Source: Halosegnis marinus
GTDB taxonomy: Archaea > Halobacteriota > Halobacteria > Halobacteriales > Haloarculaceae
Direction of reading: 5' to 3'
DNA length: 64,000 nt
Assembly: GCF_029338355.1 (NCBI RefSeq)
Contig: NZ_CP119802.1
Span: 2,294,001-2,358,000, forward strand
The notes under the pieces are model-generated. The model was given only the letters and a program-made list of their open reading frames with translations, made no database searches and was not told the origin of the DNA. A program made the position numbers and the translations under genes. Below, piece after piece: positions 26,127 to 34,680 of this stretch; position 1 is the first letter of the stretch; the number at the start of each line of letters is the position of its first letter.

Positions 26127-26918
26127 CTACTCCCCCTCGAACTCCGGCGACCGCGACTCCATGAACGCCGTCGCGCCCTCCTCGTGGTCGTGGGTGGCGA
26201 AGACGGCGGCCTGTGCCGCGGCCTCGTCGTCCTGCGCCTGCTTGAGGTCCGAGGAGAGCCCCTGCTCGATGAGCCGCTTCGAGGTCTCCAGCGCGACCGA
26301 CGGCCCCTCCGCGATGGACGCGACGAACTCCTCGGCCTCGGCGTCGAAGTCCTCGTACACGTGGTTGAAGATGCCGAGCTCGCTCGCGCGCTCGGCGTCG
26401 AGCAGTTCGCCCGTGAAGACGAGCTCCTTCGCGACGTTCTCCCCGACGATGCGCGGCAGGAGGTAGGAGGTGCCCGAGTCCACGGCGAGGCCGACCTGCC
26501 GGAAGCCGAAGCCGATGCGCGCCCGCTCGGAGGCGACCAGGCAGTCGCAGGCGATGGCGAGGTTGCCGCCCGCGCCGAACGCCGCGCCGTCCACCTTCGC
26601 CACCGTGGGTCGGTGGAACTCGTACACGCGGCGGACCGCGCGCGAGGTGACCTGCTGGATGTTGCGCACGGCGTCGTGCAGCGGCATGTCGCCCGACATC
26701 CGCTCCACCATGGAGTTGATGTCGCCGCCCGCACAGAAGGTGCCCTCCTGGCCCGTCACGACGAGACAGCGCACGTCGTCGCGCGTCTCCAGGTCGTCTA
26801 TCGTGTCGATGATGGCGTGTGACAGCTCCGCCGTCAGGGCGTTGCGCACCTCGGGCTTGTTGAGGGTCATCGTCGCGACACCGTTCTCCACGTCGAGTAA
26901 CACCGCGTCGTCGCTCAT
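26127..26918 (-). CDS. Crotonase-family protein, PaaG-like enoyl-CoA isomerase
   Basis: 263 aa crotonase fold with the oxyanion-hole segments FCAGGDIN and GAAFGAGGN. Neither catalytic Glu of the hydratases is present: the first is Asn (GAGGNLAIACD) and the second region reads FRQVGLAVDSGTSYLLPR, with an Asp in the position used by PaaG-type Delta3,Delta2-enoyl-CoA isomerases (there GLVPDxGG). I therefore favour isomerase over hydratase. Automatic annotation would probably call it enoyl-CoA hydratase. It belongs to the catabolic block and is separated from the livG end by about 90 bp. Confidence 0.8.
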   Translation of the reverse strand: MSDDAVLLDVENGVATMTLNKPEVRNALTAELSHAIIDTIDDLETRDDVRCLVVTGQEGTFCAGGDINSMVERMSGDMPLHDAVRNIQQVTSRAVRRVYEFHRPTVAKVDGAAFGAGGNLAIACDCLVASERARIGFGFRQVGLAVDSGTSYLLPRIVGENVAKELVFTGELLDAERASELGIFNHVYEDFDAEAEEFVASIAEGPSVALETSKRLIEQGLSSDLKQAQDDEAAAQAAVFATHDHEEGATAFMESRSPEFEGE

Positions 26919-27008
26919 ACACCCGCCTGTCGGGCGACCAACGTAAAGCTACCGCGACCTGTCGTTAACGTTGTTCGACGAGACGCGGAAAGAGAGCGTT
27001 CGGGTGGG

Positions 27009-27110
27009 TTACTCGCCGCCGAGGGACGGCGTCGGAGGTGGCCTACTCGCCGCCGAGGTATGCCATCCGAGGCGGCTTATTCGCCGCCGAGGTACGCTTC
27101 CTGCACCTCG
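27009..27110. repeat. Three 34-bp tandem repeats at the 3' end of livG
   Basis: Three units with exact 34-bp period begin at 27009, 27043 and 27077, each starting with a stop triplet (minus-strand TAA, TAG, TAA) followed by the shared core TCGCCGCCGAGG. The third unit is the real livG C terminus (AYLGGE, stop); the other two are untranslated echoes of it. Units 1 and 2 match at about 26 of 34 positions. The period is not a multiple of three. Confidence 0.8.
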
Positions 27111-27832
27111 GGGTCGGCCCGTATCTCCTCGGGCGTCCCCTCCGCGATCTTCGCGCCGAAGTTGATGACCACGGCGCGGTCGATGAGCGAGAGCAGCCCC
27201 CGCATGTTGTGGTCCACGACGACGAGCGTGGTGCCCGCCCCGCGGAGTTCCTCCAGCAGCGCCGAGAGCTGTTTCACCTCTGCCTCGGCGAGCCCCGCGA
27301 AGGGCTCGTCGACGAGGATGAGGTCCGGGTCGGTCGCCATGGCGCGACCGAGTTCGAGCCGGAGCATCCCCGCGTGGGGTAGCTCGCTCGGCGTCCGGTA
27401 GAGGTCGTCGCCCAGCCCGACGCGCTCGCACAGCTCGATGGCCTGCTGGCGGGTCTCCCCGCGCAGGCCCGAGGTGGAGAACAGCTCGTCGGGGACGAGC
27501 GCGGTCTGGATGTTCCGGAGGACCGTCCGGTCGGAGAACGGCCGGAACTCCTGGAAGGTGCGCGCGAGGCCGGCCTTCACCATGTCGTACGACTCCGCGC
27601 CGGTGACCTCCTCGCCGCGGTAGTACACGCGGCCCTCGGTGGGCGGGTACCGGCCGGTGATGCAGTTGAACGTGGTGGACTTGCCGGCCCCGTTGGGGCC
27701 GATGAATCCGAGTATCTCGCCCTCCTCCACGGCGAAGGAGAGGTCGTCCACGGCGGTCAGCCCGCCGAACCGCTTCGTGAGGCCGTCGGCGACGAGCACG
27801 CCGTCGTCCGGGCCGAGCCCGTCGGCGCTCAT
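27077..27832 (-). CDS. livG: Branched-chain amino-acid-type ABC transporter, ATP-binding protein LivG
   Basis: 251 aa ABC ATPase of the LivG type. Walker A GPNGAGKST, Q-loop RTFQEF, Walker B LILVDEPFAGL and switch His VVVDHNM are all intact. The ABC signature is unusual: SELPHAGMLRLELGRAM instead of LSGGQ or the LivG-typical LPYGQQRRLE. The start overlaps the livM stop by ATGA. The 3' end is followed by two degenerate copies of its own last codons. No livF, the partner ATPase, lies next to it, so the transporter may use a LivG homodimer or a distant LivF. Confidence 0.9.
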   Translation of the reverse strand: MSADGLGPDDGVLVADGLTKRFGGLTAVDDLSFAVEEGEILGFIGPNGAGKSTTFNCITGRYPPTEGRVYYRGEEVTGAESYDMVKAGLARTFQEFRPFSDRTVLRNIQTALVPDELFSTSGLRGETRQQAIELCERVGLGDDLYRTPSELPHAGMLRLELGRAMATDPDLILVDEPFAGLAEAEVKQLSALLEELRGAGTTLVVVDHNMRGLLSLIDRAVVINFGAKIAEGTPEEIRADPEVQEAYLGGE

Positions 27833-28941
27833 CGCTTCTCACCCCCGAGGCGGTCCATCCAGTCGCGCAACACGGCCATCGCGTCCGTCGAGCCCCCGTC
27901 CGTCACTGGCTCCCCGGGACTGCCGCCGGCGAAGAGCCGGTTGACCGCCGCGGGCACGATGCCCTGCGGCAGGAAGAACAGGAACAACAGCGTCACGACG
28001 GCGAACACGAGGAAGTACAGCTCCCCGATGAACTCGATGTTGCGCATCACCGTCCGCAGGATGTAGAAGAACGCCCCGCCGAACGCCGCGCCCGTGATGG
28101 TCCCCATGCCGCCGAGGATGGCGGCGACGATGACCTCGATGGAGATGACGAGCGCCAGCAGTTCGGAGACGGTGAAGCTACCGACGGCGCTGAAGCCGTA
28201 CGTCGCGCCCGCCAGCCCCCCGATGAGGCCCGAGAGCACGAACGCGAACAGCTTGAACTTCGCCGGGTTCTTGCCCGTCGCGGCGACGGCCGTCTCGTCC
28301 TCGCGGATGCCCGTCAGCACCATCCCCGCGTCCGAGCGGGTGACGGCGACGAACACCACGAGCGCGAACAGGAACACGCCGAGCGCGAGGTACGCGGCCC
28401 CGATGGGCGAGAAGCCGGGCGACGGGAGGAACAGCAGGTCGCCGAACTTGTCCACGGTGCCGACGCCGACCAGCCCGAGCTCCCCGCCCGTGAGGTCCGG
28501 GAAGAACCGGAACACGGAGATGAGGATGATGGGCGTGACGAGCGTCACCAGCGAGAAGTACGGCCCCTGGAGCCGGAGCGACGGGAAGCCGATGAGCAGC
28601 CCCGCGGCGCCGGCGGCGGCGACGCCGACGAACACCGCGAGCCACGGGTCGACGTCGAGGTGGAGGTTCGCCATGCCGGCGGCGTACCCTCCCACGCCGA
28701 AGAACAGCCCGTGGCCGAAGGATATCTCGCCCGTGTAGCCGGAGACGAAGTCCCAGCTCATCACGAACGTCGCGAAGAAGAGCGCGCCGGCGACCCGGAA
28801 CGCCCAGATGGCGGGCAGCACGAGCGGCAGGACGAACAGCGCGAGGATGGCGACGAGCCCGAGCTGCTGGTGGGTCGCCATCGAGCGGGGGTCGAGCAGT
28901 TCGCCCCACGTCCGCACGCCGGTGTCGGTGTTCCCTGCCAT
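27829..28941 (-). CDS. livM: Branched-chain-type ABC transporter permease LivM
   Basis: 370 aa membrane protein, about nine to ten helices. The family signatures GEISFGHGLFFGVGGYAA and the EAA-like loop AVAATGKNPAKFKLFAFVLSG are clear, as is GMGTITGAAFGG. ATG 28941 is chosen, one base after livH ends; earlier ATG 28962 lies inside livH. The last 40 residues are a polar cytoplasmic tail. Co-translated with livG. Confidence 0.92.
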   Translation of the reverse strand: MAGNTDTGVRTWGELLDPRSMATHQQLGLVAILALFVLPLVLPAIWAFRVAGALFFATFVMSWDFVSGYTGEISFGHGLFFGVGGYAAGMANLHLDVDPWLAVFVGVAAAGAAGLLIGFPSLRLQGPYFSLVTLVTPIILISVFRFFPDLTGGELGLVGVGTVDKFGDLLFLPSPGFSPIGAAYLALGVFLFALVVFVAVTRSDAGMVLTGIREDETAVAATGKNPAKFKLFAFVLSGLIGGLAGATYGFSAVGSFTVSELLALVISIEVIVAAILGGMGTITGAAFGGAFFYILRTVMRNIEFIGELYFLVFAVVTLLFLFFLPQGIVPAAVNRLFAGGSPGEPVTDGGSTDAMAVLRDWMDRLGGEKR

Positions 28942-28942
28942 C

Positions 28943-29812
28943 TCAGTGCTCCGCGAGCTCACGGCCGAACAGGCCTTCGGGTTTGATTAGCAACACGAGT
29001 ACGAGGACGACGAGCGCGGAGACGCCGGCCAGCCGGGTGCTGACGAGCGTCACCGTCACCTGGTCGAGGAAGCTGATGAGGTACGCGCCGATGACCGAGC
29101 CGCGGATGGAGCCGAGGCCGCCGATGACGACGATGCTGAACGACAGCAGCAGCGGCGTCCGGCCCATGAGCGGCGTGGCCGTCTGGAACGACGCGAGGAA
29201 CAGCCCCGCGAGGCCCGCGAGCACACCCGCGAGTATCCACGTGTAGGTGTAGACGCGGTCGGCCTCGATGCCGACGAGCGCCGCGCCCTTCTCCGACATG
29301 GAGGTGGCGAGGATGGCCTGCCCCGTCTTCGTCCGGTTGACGAAGTAGAACAGGCCCCCGATGAGGAGCCACGAGAGCGCGAACACGAACACGCGGTTGT
29401 TCGAGAGCCGCTGGCCCGCCACTTCCGTCTGGCCGGCCAGCAGGCTCGGCACCGCGAGCGCCTGGCCGCCGAACGCGACCAGGACGACCTGTTCGATGAC
29501 GAGTCCCATCACCAACGTGAGGATGAGGACGAGCACCGGGCTCTCCCGGGCGTAGCGTATCATCCCCTTGTAGAAGGCGAGGCTGAACAGCCCGGCCCCT
29601 GCGGCGGCCGCGACGGCCGCGAGCGGGACGCTTCCGGTCGCCCGGACGACGGCGACGGCGCTGTACGCGCCGATGCTCAACACGGCGCCGTGTGCGAGGT
29701 TCAACACCCCGCCGACGCCGAAGATGAGCGTGAAGCCGATGGCGACGAGCGAGTAGAGCGCCCCGAGCAGGAGCACGTTCGTCGCGAGGTTGACGGCGTT
29801 GACGTCTACCAT
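28943..29812 (-). CDS. livH: Branched-chain-type ABC transporter permease LivH
   Basis: 289 aa, about eight helices, with the family motifs GVLNLAHGAVLSIGAY and ILATSMSEKGAALVGIEADRV, and GGLGSIRGSVIGA. It pairs with LivM to form the translocation pore. The ATG abuts the stop of the substrate-binding protein gene, and the stop lies one base from livM, so the order livJ-livH-livM-livG is one operon. Confidence 0.92.
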   Translation of the reverse strand: MVDVNAVNLATNVLLLGALYSLVAIGFTLIFGVGGVLNLAHGAVLSIGAYSAVAVVRATGSVPLAAVAAAAGAGLFSLAFYKGMIRYARESPVLVLILTLVMGLVIEQVVLVAFGGQALAVPSLLAGQTEVAGQRLSNNRVFVFALSWLLIGGLFYFVNRTKTGQAILATSMSEKGAALVGIEADRVYTYTWILAGVLAGLAGLFLASFQTATPLMGRTPLLLSFSIVVIGGLGSIRGSVIGAYLISFLDQVTVTLVSTRLAGVSALVVLVLVLLIKPEGLFGRELAEH

Positions 29813-31153
29813 CTACTGCCAGGGCGGTGCCTGGTACTCGGACTGCTGGTGCTCGTCGGGCCAGACGACGCTCTGGGTGCCCGATTCGCCCTCGGGCTGC
29901 CACTGGAAGTAGACGCCGCGGGTGTACTCCTCGCCGTACTTGATGTCGTGGGGGTAGTCCCCGTCCTCCCCGAAGAACTCCAGCGTTCCCGAGGTGCCGG
30001 TGAACGTCATCGACTCGAGCTCGGAGACGATGGTGTCGCTGTCCACGGACTCGCCGGACTCGATAGCGTCCTTCAGCATGTAGACGGCGTCGTACGCAGA
30101 GTAGCCGGTGTAGACCGGGAGCGCGCCGTCGTACTTCTCAGCGTAGGCGTCCGCGTACGGGACGGTCTTCTCGGTGATCTCGGAGTCCGCCGTCGCGGTC
30201 GTCTGCGAGAACGTCGAGATGCAGGCGCCGCTCGTGGCGTCCCAGAACGAGGGGAGCTGCGTCGGCACGTGGATGCCGCCGTAGCCGAACGGGCGCTGCT
30301 GTTGGGCCCACTGGACCAGCGAGGTCGTCCCGATGTGGGCGAGCGCGGTGAACGCGCCGTCCACGCCGGCCGATTCGAGCTGGTCGTAGATGGGCGTGAA
30401 GTCCTCGGTCCCCTCCGCGATACGCTGGACCGACGTGACCTCGACGCCGACCTCCTCCTCCAGCCGCTGTTCGATGGAGTCCGTGATGGGCTCCGTCCAC
30501 ACGTAGTCCTCGGCGATGACGGCGACGGTGTCCCAGCCCATCGTGTCGAAGCGGGCCGAGGCGTAGTCGATCATCGACTGCTGGAGGTAGTCGGCGTTCA
30601 CGGGGCCGACGCGGAACCAGTACTTGTTGGCCTCGAAGTCGTCGGCCACGCGCGCCGGGGCCTCCGGCGTCGCCGCGCCCGCGGTCATGTGGACCGTCTG
30701 GGCGTTCGAGATGTTCCCCATGATGGAGAGGAGGTTCTCCGAGCCGAAGATGCCGACCGTGGCGTGGACGTTCTCGCCGGTGGTCAGCTCCTGATAGCCC
30801 GAGCGGGTCGTGCCGGGGTCGTCCTTCGTGTCCTTCGTGGAGAGGGTGACGTCGGCGCCCGCGATGCCGCCGTCGTCGTTGATCTCCTCGACGGCGAGTT
30901 CGGCGCTCTTGAGGATGGAGTCGCCCATCGGGGAGTCGGCCGGCCCGAGCGCGCCCAGACGGATGGTGTCCGGGATGCCGCCGTCGCCGCCGCCGCCGAT
31001 GGTGTCCGTACAGCCGGCGAGCGCCGCAGCCCCGGCGCTCACGCCCGTCGCCTTCAGGAAGGTCCGGCGACCGACGTTTCCATCGTTTCTGTTCTTCGGG
31101 GACAGCTTACCAGCATCTGTCTCGCTCACGGAATGTTTACCATCGTTAACCAT
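29813..31153 (-). CDS. livJ: Branched-chain-type ABC transporter substrate-binding lipoprotein (Tat)
   Basis: 446 aa. The N-terminal region carries a twin-arginine signal (NVGRRTFLKATG) and a lipobox (ALAGC), so the folded protein is exported by Tat and lipid-anchored outside the membrane, as usual in haloarchaea. The mature part is a type I periplasmic-binding fold of the LivJ/HAAT group (TIRLGALGPADSPMGDSILK, GIFGSENLLSIMG, YTGYSAYDAVYMLKDAI). ATG 31153 is preferred over an in-frame opening at 31240, as the TATA box at 31183-31190 lies between them. The ligand may be a carboxylic or aromatic acid rather than an amino acid, given the CoA-catabolism neighbours. Confidence 0.9.
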   Translation of the reverse strand: MVNDGKHSVSETDAGKLSPKNRNDGNVGRRTFLKATGVSAGAAALAGCTDTIGGGGDGGIPDTIRLGALGPADSPMGDSILKSAELAVEEINDDGGIAGADVTLSTKDTKDDPGTTRSGYQELTTGENVHATVGIFGSENLLSIMGNISNAQTVHMTAGAATPEAPARVADDFEANKYWFRVGPVNADYLQQSMIDYASARFDTMGWDTVAVIAEDYVWTEPITDSIEQRLEEEVGVEVTSVQRIAEGTEDFTPIYDQLESAGVDGAFTALAHIGTTSLVQWAQQQRPFGYGGIHVPTQLPSFWDATSGACISTFSQTTATADSEITEKTVPYADAYAEKYDGALPVYTGYSAYDAVYMLKDAIESGESVDSDTIVSELESMTFTGTSGTLEFFGEDGDYPHDIKYGEEYTRGVYFQWQPEGESGTQSVVWPDEHQQSEYQAPPWQ

Positions 31154-31182
31154 GGTACTCCTCGACACGAGGCAAAGCCCGT

Positions 31183-31190
31183 TATTTAAA
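31183..31190 (-). promoter_or_regulatory. TATA box of the liv operon
   Basis: The minus strand reads TTTAAATA here, 30 to 37 nt before the livJ ATG, in an otherwise G+C-rich stretch. An archaeal TATA box sits about 26 nt before the transcription start, so the transcript would begin near 31160 with a leader of only a few nucleotides. Confidence 0.6.
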
Positions 31191-31224
31191 CCTGCGGATA
31201 GCGGCTCGGCCGTCGAGGGCGTCG

Positions 31225-31986
31225 CTACCGGGCGGTCCACCCCCCGTCGGCGACGAGCGTCGTCCCGGTGACGTAGCTGGCCGCGTCGCTCGCGAGGAAG
31301 ACGACGGGACCGGCAATCTCCTCGGGCTCGGCGAAGCGGTCGAGCGGCGTGCGCTCGCGGATGGACGCCGCGAGCGTCTCGTTCTCCGCGAGGTCCTCCG
31401 TGAGGTCGGTGACGACGTAGCCCGGCGCGACGCAGTTGACCCGCACGTCGGGCGCCCAGTCGAGCGCCATCGACTTCGTCAGCCCGACGAGCCCGTGTTT
31501 CGAGGCGACGTACGGGTGCTGGCGCGGCAGGCCGACCAGCCCGCCGACGGAGGCGACGTTGACGACACTGCCGCCGCGCTCGTGGAGGTCCTCGGCCGCC
31601 ACGCGCGCACAGGTGAACGCCCCGCCGAGGTTCACGTCCTCGACGAACCCGAAGTCGTCGTCGCTCACGTCCTCGGGCCGGCCGAGCGCGCCGTCCGGGT
31701 TGACGCCCGCGTTGTTCACGACGACGTCTATCGGTCCCAGCGCGTCGCGCACGGCGTCGAACGCCTCGCGTACGTCGTCGGCCTCGGTCACGTCGCAGGT
31801 CGCGACCGTGCTGTCGCGGCCGCGCTCCTCCACCTCCGCGGCCACGGTCGCCACGTCCTCTCGCGAGCGGGAGAGCGGGGCCACGTCCGCGCCGGCCTCC
31901 GCGAGGCCGTGGGCGATGGCGCGCCCGATGCCGCGCGAGCCGCCGGTCACGACCGCCGTGCGTCCCGTCAGGTCGAACTCGTCCAT
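31225..31986 (-). CDS. SDR family oxidoreductase
   Basis: 253 aa short-chain dehydrogenase/reductase. The cofactor motif TGGSRGIGRA, structural motif VNNAGV, catalytic Ser (VNVASVGG) and YVASK are in order, and the C terminus YVTGTTLVADGGW is the FabG-type end. The Arg in the glycine motif favours NADP(H). It is likely a 3-oxoacyl-CoA or ACP reductase. It lies upstream of livJ on the same strand with its own start at 31986; whether it joins the catabolic block is uncertain because livJ has its own TATA box. Confidence 0.88.
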   Translation of the reverse strand: MDEFDLTGRTAVVTGGSRGIGRAIAHGLAEAGADVAPLSRSREDVATVAAEVEERGRDSTVATCDVTEADDVREAFDAVRDALGPIDVVVNNAGVNPDGALGRPEDVSDDDFGFVEDVNLGGAFTCARVAAEDLHERGGSVVNVASVGGLVGLPRQHPYVASKHGLVGLTKSMALDWAPDVRVNCVAPGYVVTDLTEDLAENETLAASIRERTPLDRFAEPEEIAGPVVFLASDAASYVTGTTLVADGGWTAR

Positions 31987-32062
31987 GGGCGGCCGTCGTC
32001 CGGGGTCGGTTTGAGCGTGTCGGAGGGCGTAGTTATACCTCGCCGCCGGTCCTCGCCCCGGT

Positions 32063-33463
32063 ATGGACGTACACTGGCACCGGAGCGACCTCCGGGCCAC
32101 GGACAACACGGGGCTGGCCGCGGCCGCCGAGGACGAGGTGTTACCCGTCTTCGTCTTCGACGACGCGGTCCTGCGCCACGGCTCCCCGCCCCGCGTCGCC
32201 TTCATGCTCGACGCGCTCGCGGAACTGCGCGAGTGGTACCGCGAGCGCGGCGGCGACCTCCACGTCGCGCGCGGCGACCCGACCGAGGTGCTCCCCGCGC
32301 TCGCGACGGAGCACGGGGCGGGGACGGTCCACTACGACGGCGACTACTCCGGGCTGGCGCGCGAGCGCGACACCGCCGTGTCCGACGCGCTGGAGGCCGA
32401 GGGCGTCGCGGCCGAGCGTCACGAGGACGCACTCCACCAGGAACCGGGCTCCATCCTCACCAATCAGGGGGAGCCGTACTCCGTGTACACCTACTTCTGG
32501 AAGAAGTGGCGCGACCGGCCGAAGGACGACCCGTACGACCCGCCGGAGGAGATAGCCGACGTGCCGGGCGCGGCTCTGCCGACGCTCGCCGACCTCGGCT
32601 TCGAGGAACCGGACGCCGACGTGGAGGCCGGGGGGATGGCGGCGGCCCGCGACCGACTCGACGCCTTCCTCGACGGGCCGATATACGAGTACGCCGACGC
32701 GCGCGACGACCCGGCGGCCGACAACACCTCCCGGCTCTCCGCACACCTGCGGTGGGGCACCATCGGCCCGCGGGACGTGTACGCCGGCACGGAGCGCGCG
32801 ATGGCCGAGGCACCCGATGACGACGCGGGGGAGGCCGTCGAGGAGTTCCGCGGCGAACTCGCGTGGCGGGAGTTCTACCACCACGTCCTCCACTTCCACC
32901 CGCGGGTCGTGACCGAGAACTACAACGAGTACGAGGAGGGCATCGCGTGGCGCGACGACCCCGAGGAGATAGCGGCGTGGAAGCGCGGGGAGACGGGCTA
33001 TCCGATCGTCGACGCGGGGATGCGCCAACTCCTCGACGAAGCCTACATGCACAACCGCGTGCGGATGATCGTCGCCTCCTTCCTCACGAAGGACCTCATG
33101 GCCGACTGGCGCCACGGCTACGCGCACTTCCGCGAGCACCTCGTGGACCACAACACGGCCAACGACAACGGCGGCTGGCAGTGGGCCGCCTCGACGGGGA
33201 CCGACGCCCAGCCGTACTTCCGCATCTTCAACCCCATGTCGCAGGGCGAGCGCCACGACCCCGACGCCGAGTACGTCGCGGAGTACGTCCCCGAACTCGC
33301 GGACGTGCCGGCCGACAAGGTCCACTCGTGGCACGAACTCGACCACGCCGAACGGAACCGCCTCGCGCCCGAGTACCCCCATCCGATCGTCGACCACGGT
33401 GAGCGGCGCGACGAGGCGCTGGCGATGTTCAAGCGGGCCCGCGGCGAGGACCCCGACGAGTAA
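32063..33463 (+). CDS. phr: Deoxyribodipyrimidine photolyase (class I CPD type)
   Basis: 466 aa. It uses blue light and FADH- to split cyclobutane pyrimidine dimers. The N-terminal antenna domain starts VHWHRSDLRATDN. The FAD domain has the class I landmarks: NTSRLSAHLRWGTI, EFYHHVLHFHP, MHNRVRMIVASFLTKDL, and NDNGGWQWAASTGTDAQP followed by YFRIFNP. This is the canonical repair enzyme in the window, while the gene at 22066 is divergent. It is divergent from the SDR gene, with starts 77 bp apart. Confidence 0.94.
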   Translation: MDVHWHRSDLRATDNTGLAAAAEDEVLPVFVFDDAVLRHGSPPRVAFMLDALAELREWYRERGGDLHVARGDPTEVLPALATEHGAGTVHYDGDYSGLARERDTAVSDALEAEGVAAERHEDALHQEPGSILTNQGEPYSVYTYFWKKWRDRPKDDPYDPPEEIADVPGAALPTLADLGFEEPDADVEAGGMAAARDRLDAFLDGPIYEYADARDDPAADNTSRLSAHLRWGTIGPRDVYAGTERAMAEAPDDDAGEAVEEFRGELAWREFYHHVLHFHPRVVTENYNEYEEGIAWRDDPEEIAAWKRGETGYPIVDAGMRQLLDEAYMHNRVRMIVASFLTKDLMADWRHGYAHFREHLVDHNTANDNGGWQWAASTGTDAQPYFRIFNPMSQGERHDPDAEYVAEYVPELADVPADKVHSWHELDHAERNRLAPEYPHPIVDHGERRDEALAMFKRARGEDPDE

Positions 33464-33520
33464 CACCTCGGAAATCCTACTAAAACGAACTACCGGGAAT
33501 TCGCCCCCCGGTCCTCAACC

Positions 33521-33556
33521 CTTTTAGCCGGCGGGGACGTGTCCACGAACGGAGGT
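33521..33556 (+). promoter_or_regulatory. Promoter and Shine-Dalgarno site of sod
   Basis: A TATA-like CTTTTAG (33521-33527) lies about 40 nt before the sod ATG, and GGAGGT (33551-33556) lies eight bases before it. Start near 33550 would give a very short leader that just includes the GGAGGT. A hairpin-capable ACCGGG...CCCGGT precedes the TATA element (about 33492-33511) and may end the phr transcript. Confidence 0.45.
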
Positions 33557-33564
33557 AACAACCA

Positions 33565-34176
33565 ATGAGTGAACGTTCAAACCCCGAGCTGGCACCGCTG
33601 CCGTACGACTACGACGCGCTCGAACCGTCCATCTCCGAGCAGGTGCTGACGTGGCATCACGACACCCACCATCAGGGGTACGTGAACGGCCTCGACAGCG
33701 CCGAGGAGACCCTCGCGGAGAACCGCGAGGCCGGCGAGTTCGGCTCGTCCGGCTCCGCCATCCGTAACGTGACCCACAACGGGTCGGGCCACTATCTCCA
33801 CACGCTGTTCTGGGAGAACATGGACCCCAACGGCGGCGGCGAGCCGTCGGGCGAACTCGCCGACCGCATCGCGGAGGACTTCGGCTCCTACGAGGGCTGG
33901 AAGGGCGAGTTCGAGGCCGCGGCCGGCGCGGCCGGCGGCTGGGCCCTGCTCGTCTACGACCCCGTCGCGAAGCAGCTCCGGAACGTCGTCGTCGACAAGC
34001 ACGACCAGGGCGCGCTGTGGGGCAGTCACCCCATCCTCGCGCTGGACGTGTGGGAACACTCCTACTACTACGACTACGGTCCCGCCCGCGGCGACTTCAT
34101 CGAGGGCTTCTTCGACGTCGTCAACTGGGAGAAGGCCGAGGAGGAGTTCGCGACCGTCACGGAGCTGTTCGAGTAA
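33565..34176 (+). CDS. sod: Superoxide dismutase (Mn/Fe)
   Basis: 203 aa. It disproportionates superoxide to oxygen and hydrogen peroxide. The four metal ligands are recognisable: H31 in LTWHHDTHHQGYV, the second His of NGSGHYLHTLFW, and Asp and His of LDVWEHSYYYDY. GGWALLVYD and the Gln in WGSHPILALDVWE context suit haloarchaeal Mn-type enzymes, but metal choice is not certain from sequence. It lies directly after the photolyase gene with its own promoter, both being light/oxygen-stress functions. Confidence 0.94.
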   Translation: MSERSNPELAPLPYDYDALEPSISEQVLTWHHDTHHQGYVNGLDSAEETLAENREAGEFGSSGSAIRNVTHNGSGHYLHTLFWENMDPNGGGEPSGELADRIAEDFGSYEGWKGEFEAAAGAAGGWALLVYDPVAKQLRNVVVDKHDQGALWGSHPILALDVWEHSYYYDYGPARGDFIEGFFDVVNWEKAEEEFATVTELFE

Positions 34177-34193
34177 CAGCCTCGTTCCCTTCT

Positions 34194-34595
34194 TTATGAC
34201 GCCTCGCCGTCCAGCGACAGCGCCGCCGCGAGGTCGACGTCCGCGTCCGAGAGCGACGCGTGGAGCGCCCCGGCGTCGAAGTCGGTCCCGGCGTCCACGC
34301 TGACGAGGACGCCGACCCCGCCCACGAAGGTGCGGAAGGTGACGAACGCGTCGAACCCGCGGACGGTGTACTCGTAGCTCGCGTAGGTGAGGTCCTCGTA
34401 CGTCGCGCGAGTGATGTAGCCGTACCGCTCGTTGTCGATGTACGGGTCGGTGTCCACGCCCTCGAGCGCCTCGGCCACGTCGTCGCGGACGTACACCGCG
34501 CGCTCGCCGTCCTCGCCGAACAGCCACAGGTCACGTAACGCGTCGCCGGTCGCCTCCCGCACGACGGCGAGCAGCCGGTCGTCGGCACCGTCCAT
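34194..34595 (-). CDS. Conserved haloarchaeal hypothetical protein
   Basis: 133 aa from ATG 34595; a codon at 34622 would add nine residues. The sequence is acidic and mixed alpha/beta with aromatic stretches (ITRATYEDLTYASYEYTVRGF, read in two parts), and no catalytic motif, signal or membrane helix. FVTFRTFVGGVGVLVSVDAG could be a hydrophobic core strand pair. I recall similar haloarchaeal proteins of unknown function but cannot name a family with confidence. It is convergent with sod, 17 bp apart. Confidence 0.65.
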   Translation of the reverse strand: MDGADDRLLAVVREATGDALRDLWLFGEDGERAVYVRDDVAEALEGVDTDPYIDNERYGYITRATYEDLTYASYEYTVRGFDAFVTFRTFVGGVGVLVSVDAGTDFDAGALHASLSDADVDLAAALSLDGEAS

Positions 34596-34680
34596 GGCGT
34601 GGCGGTTCCCCCCGCGGAGCAAAAGCCTGTGGGTCGTCCCGTGGCGACGGGACTATGGCGCGCTCGGTGCAAGCGCGCCC

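Noticed and set aside
33492-33511. Possible small palindromic operator ACCGGG...CCCGGT before sod
   Set aside because: Six-base arms in G+C-rich DNA are expected by chance; it may simply end the phr transcript. I did not list it as a regulatory site of its own.
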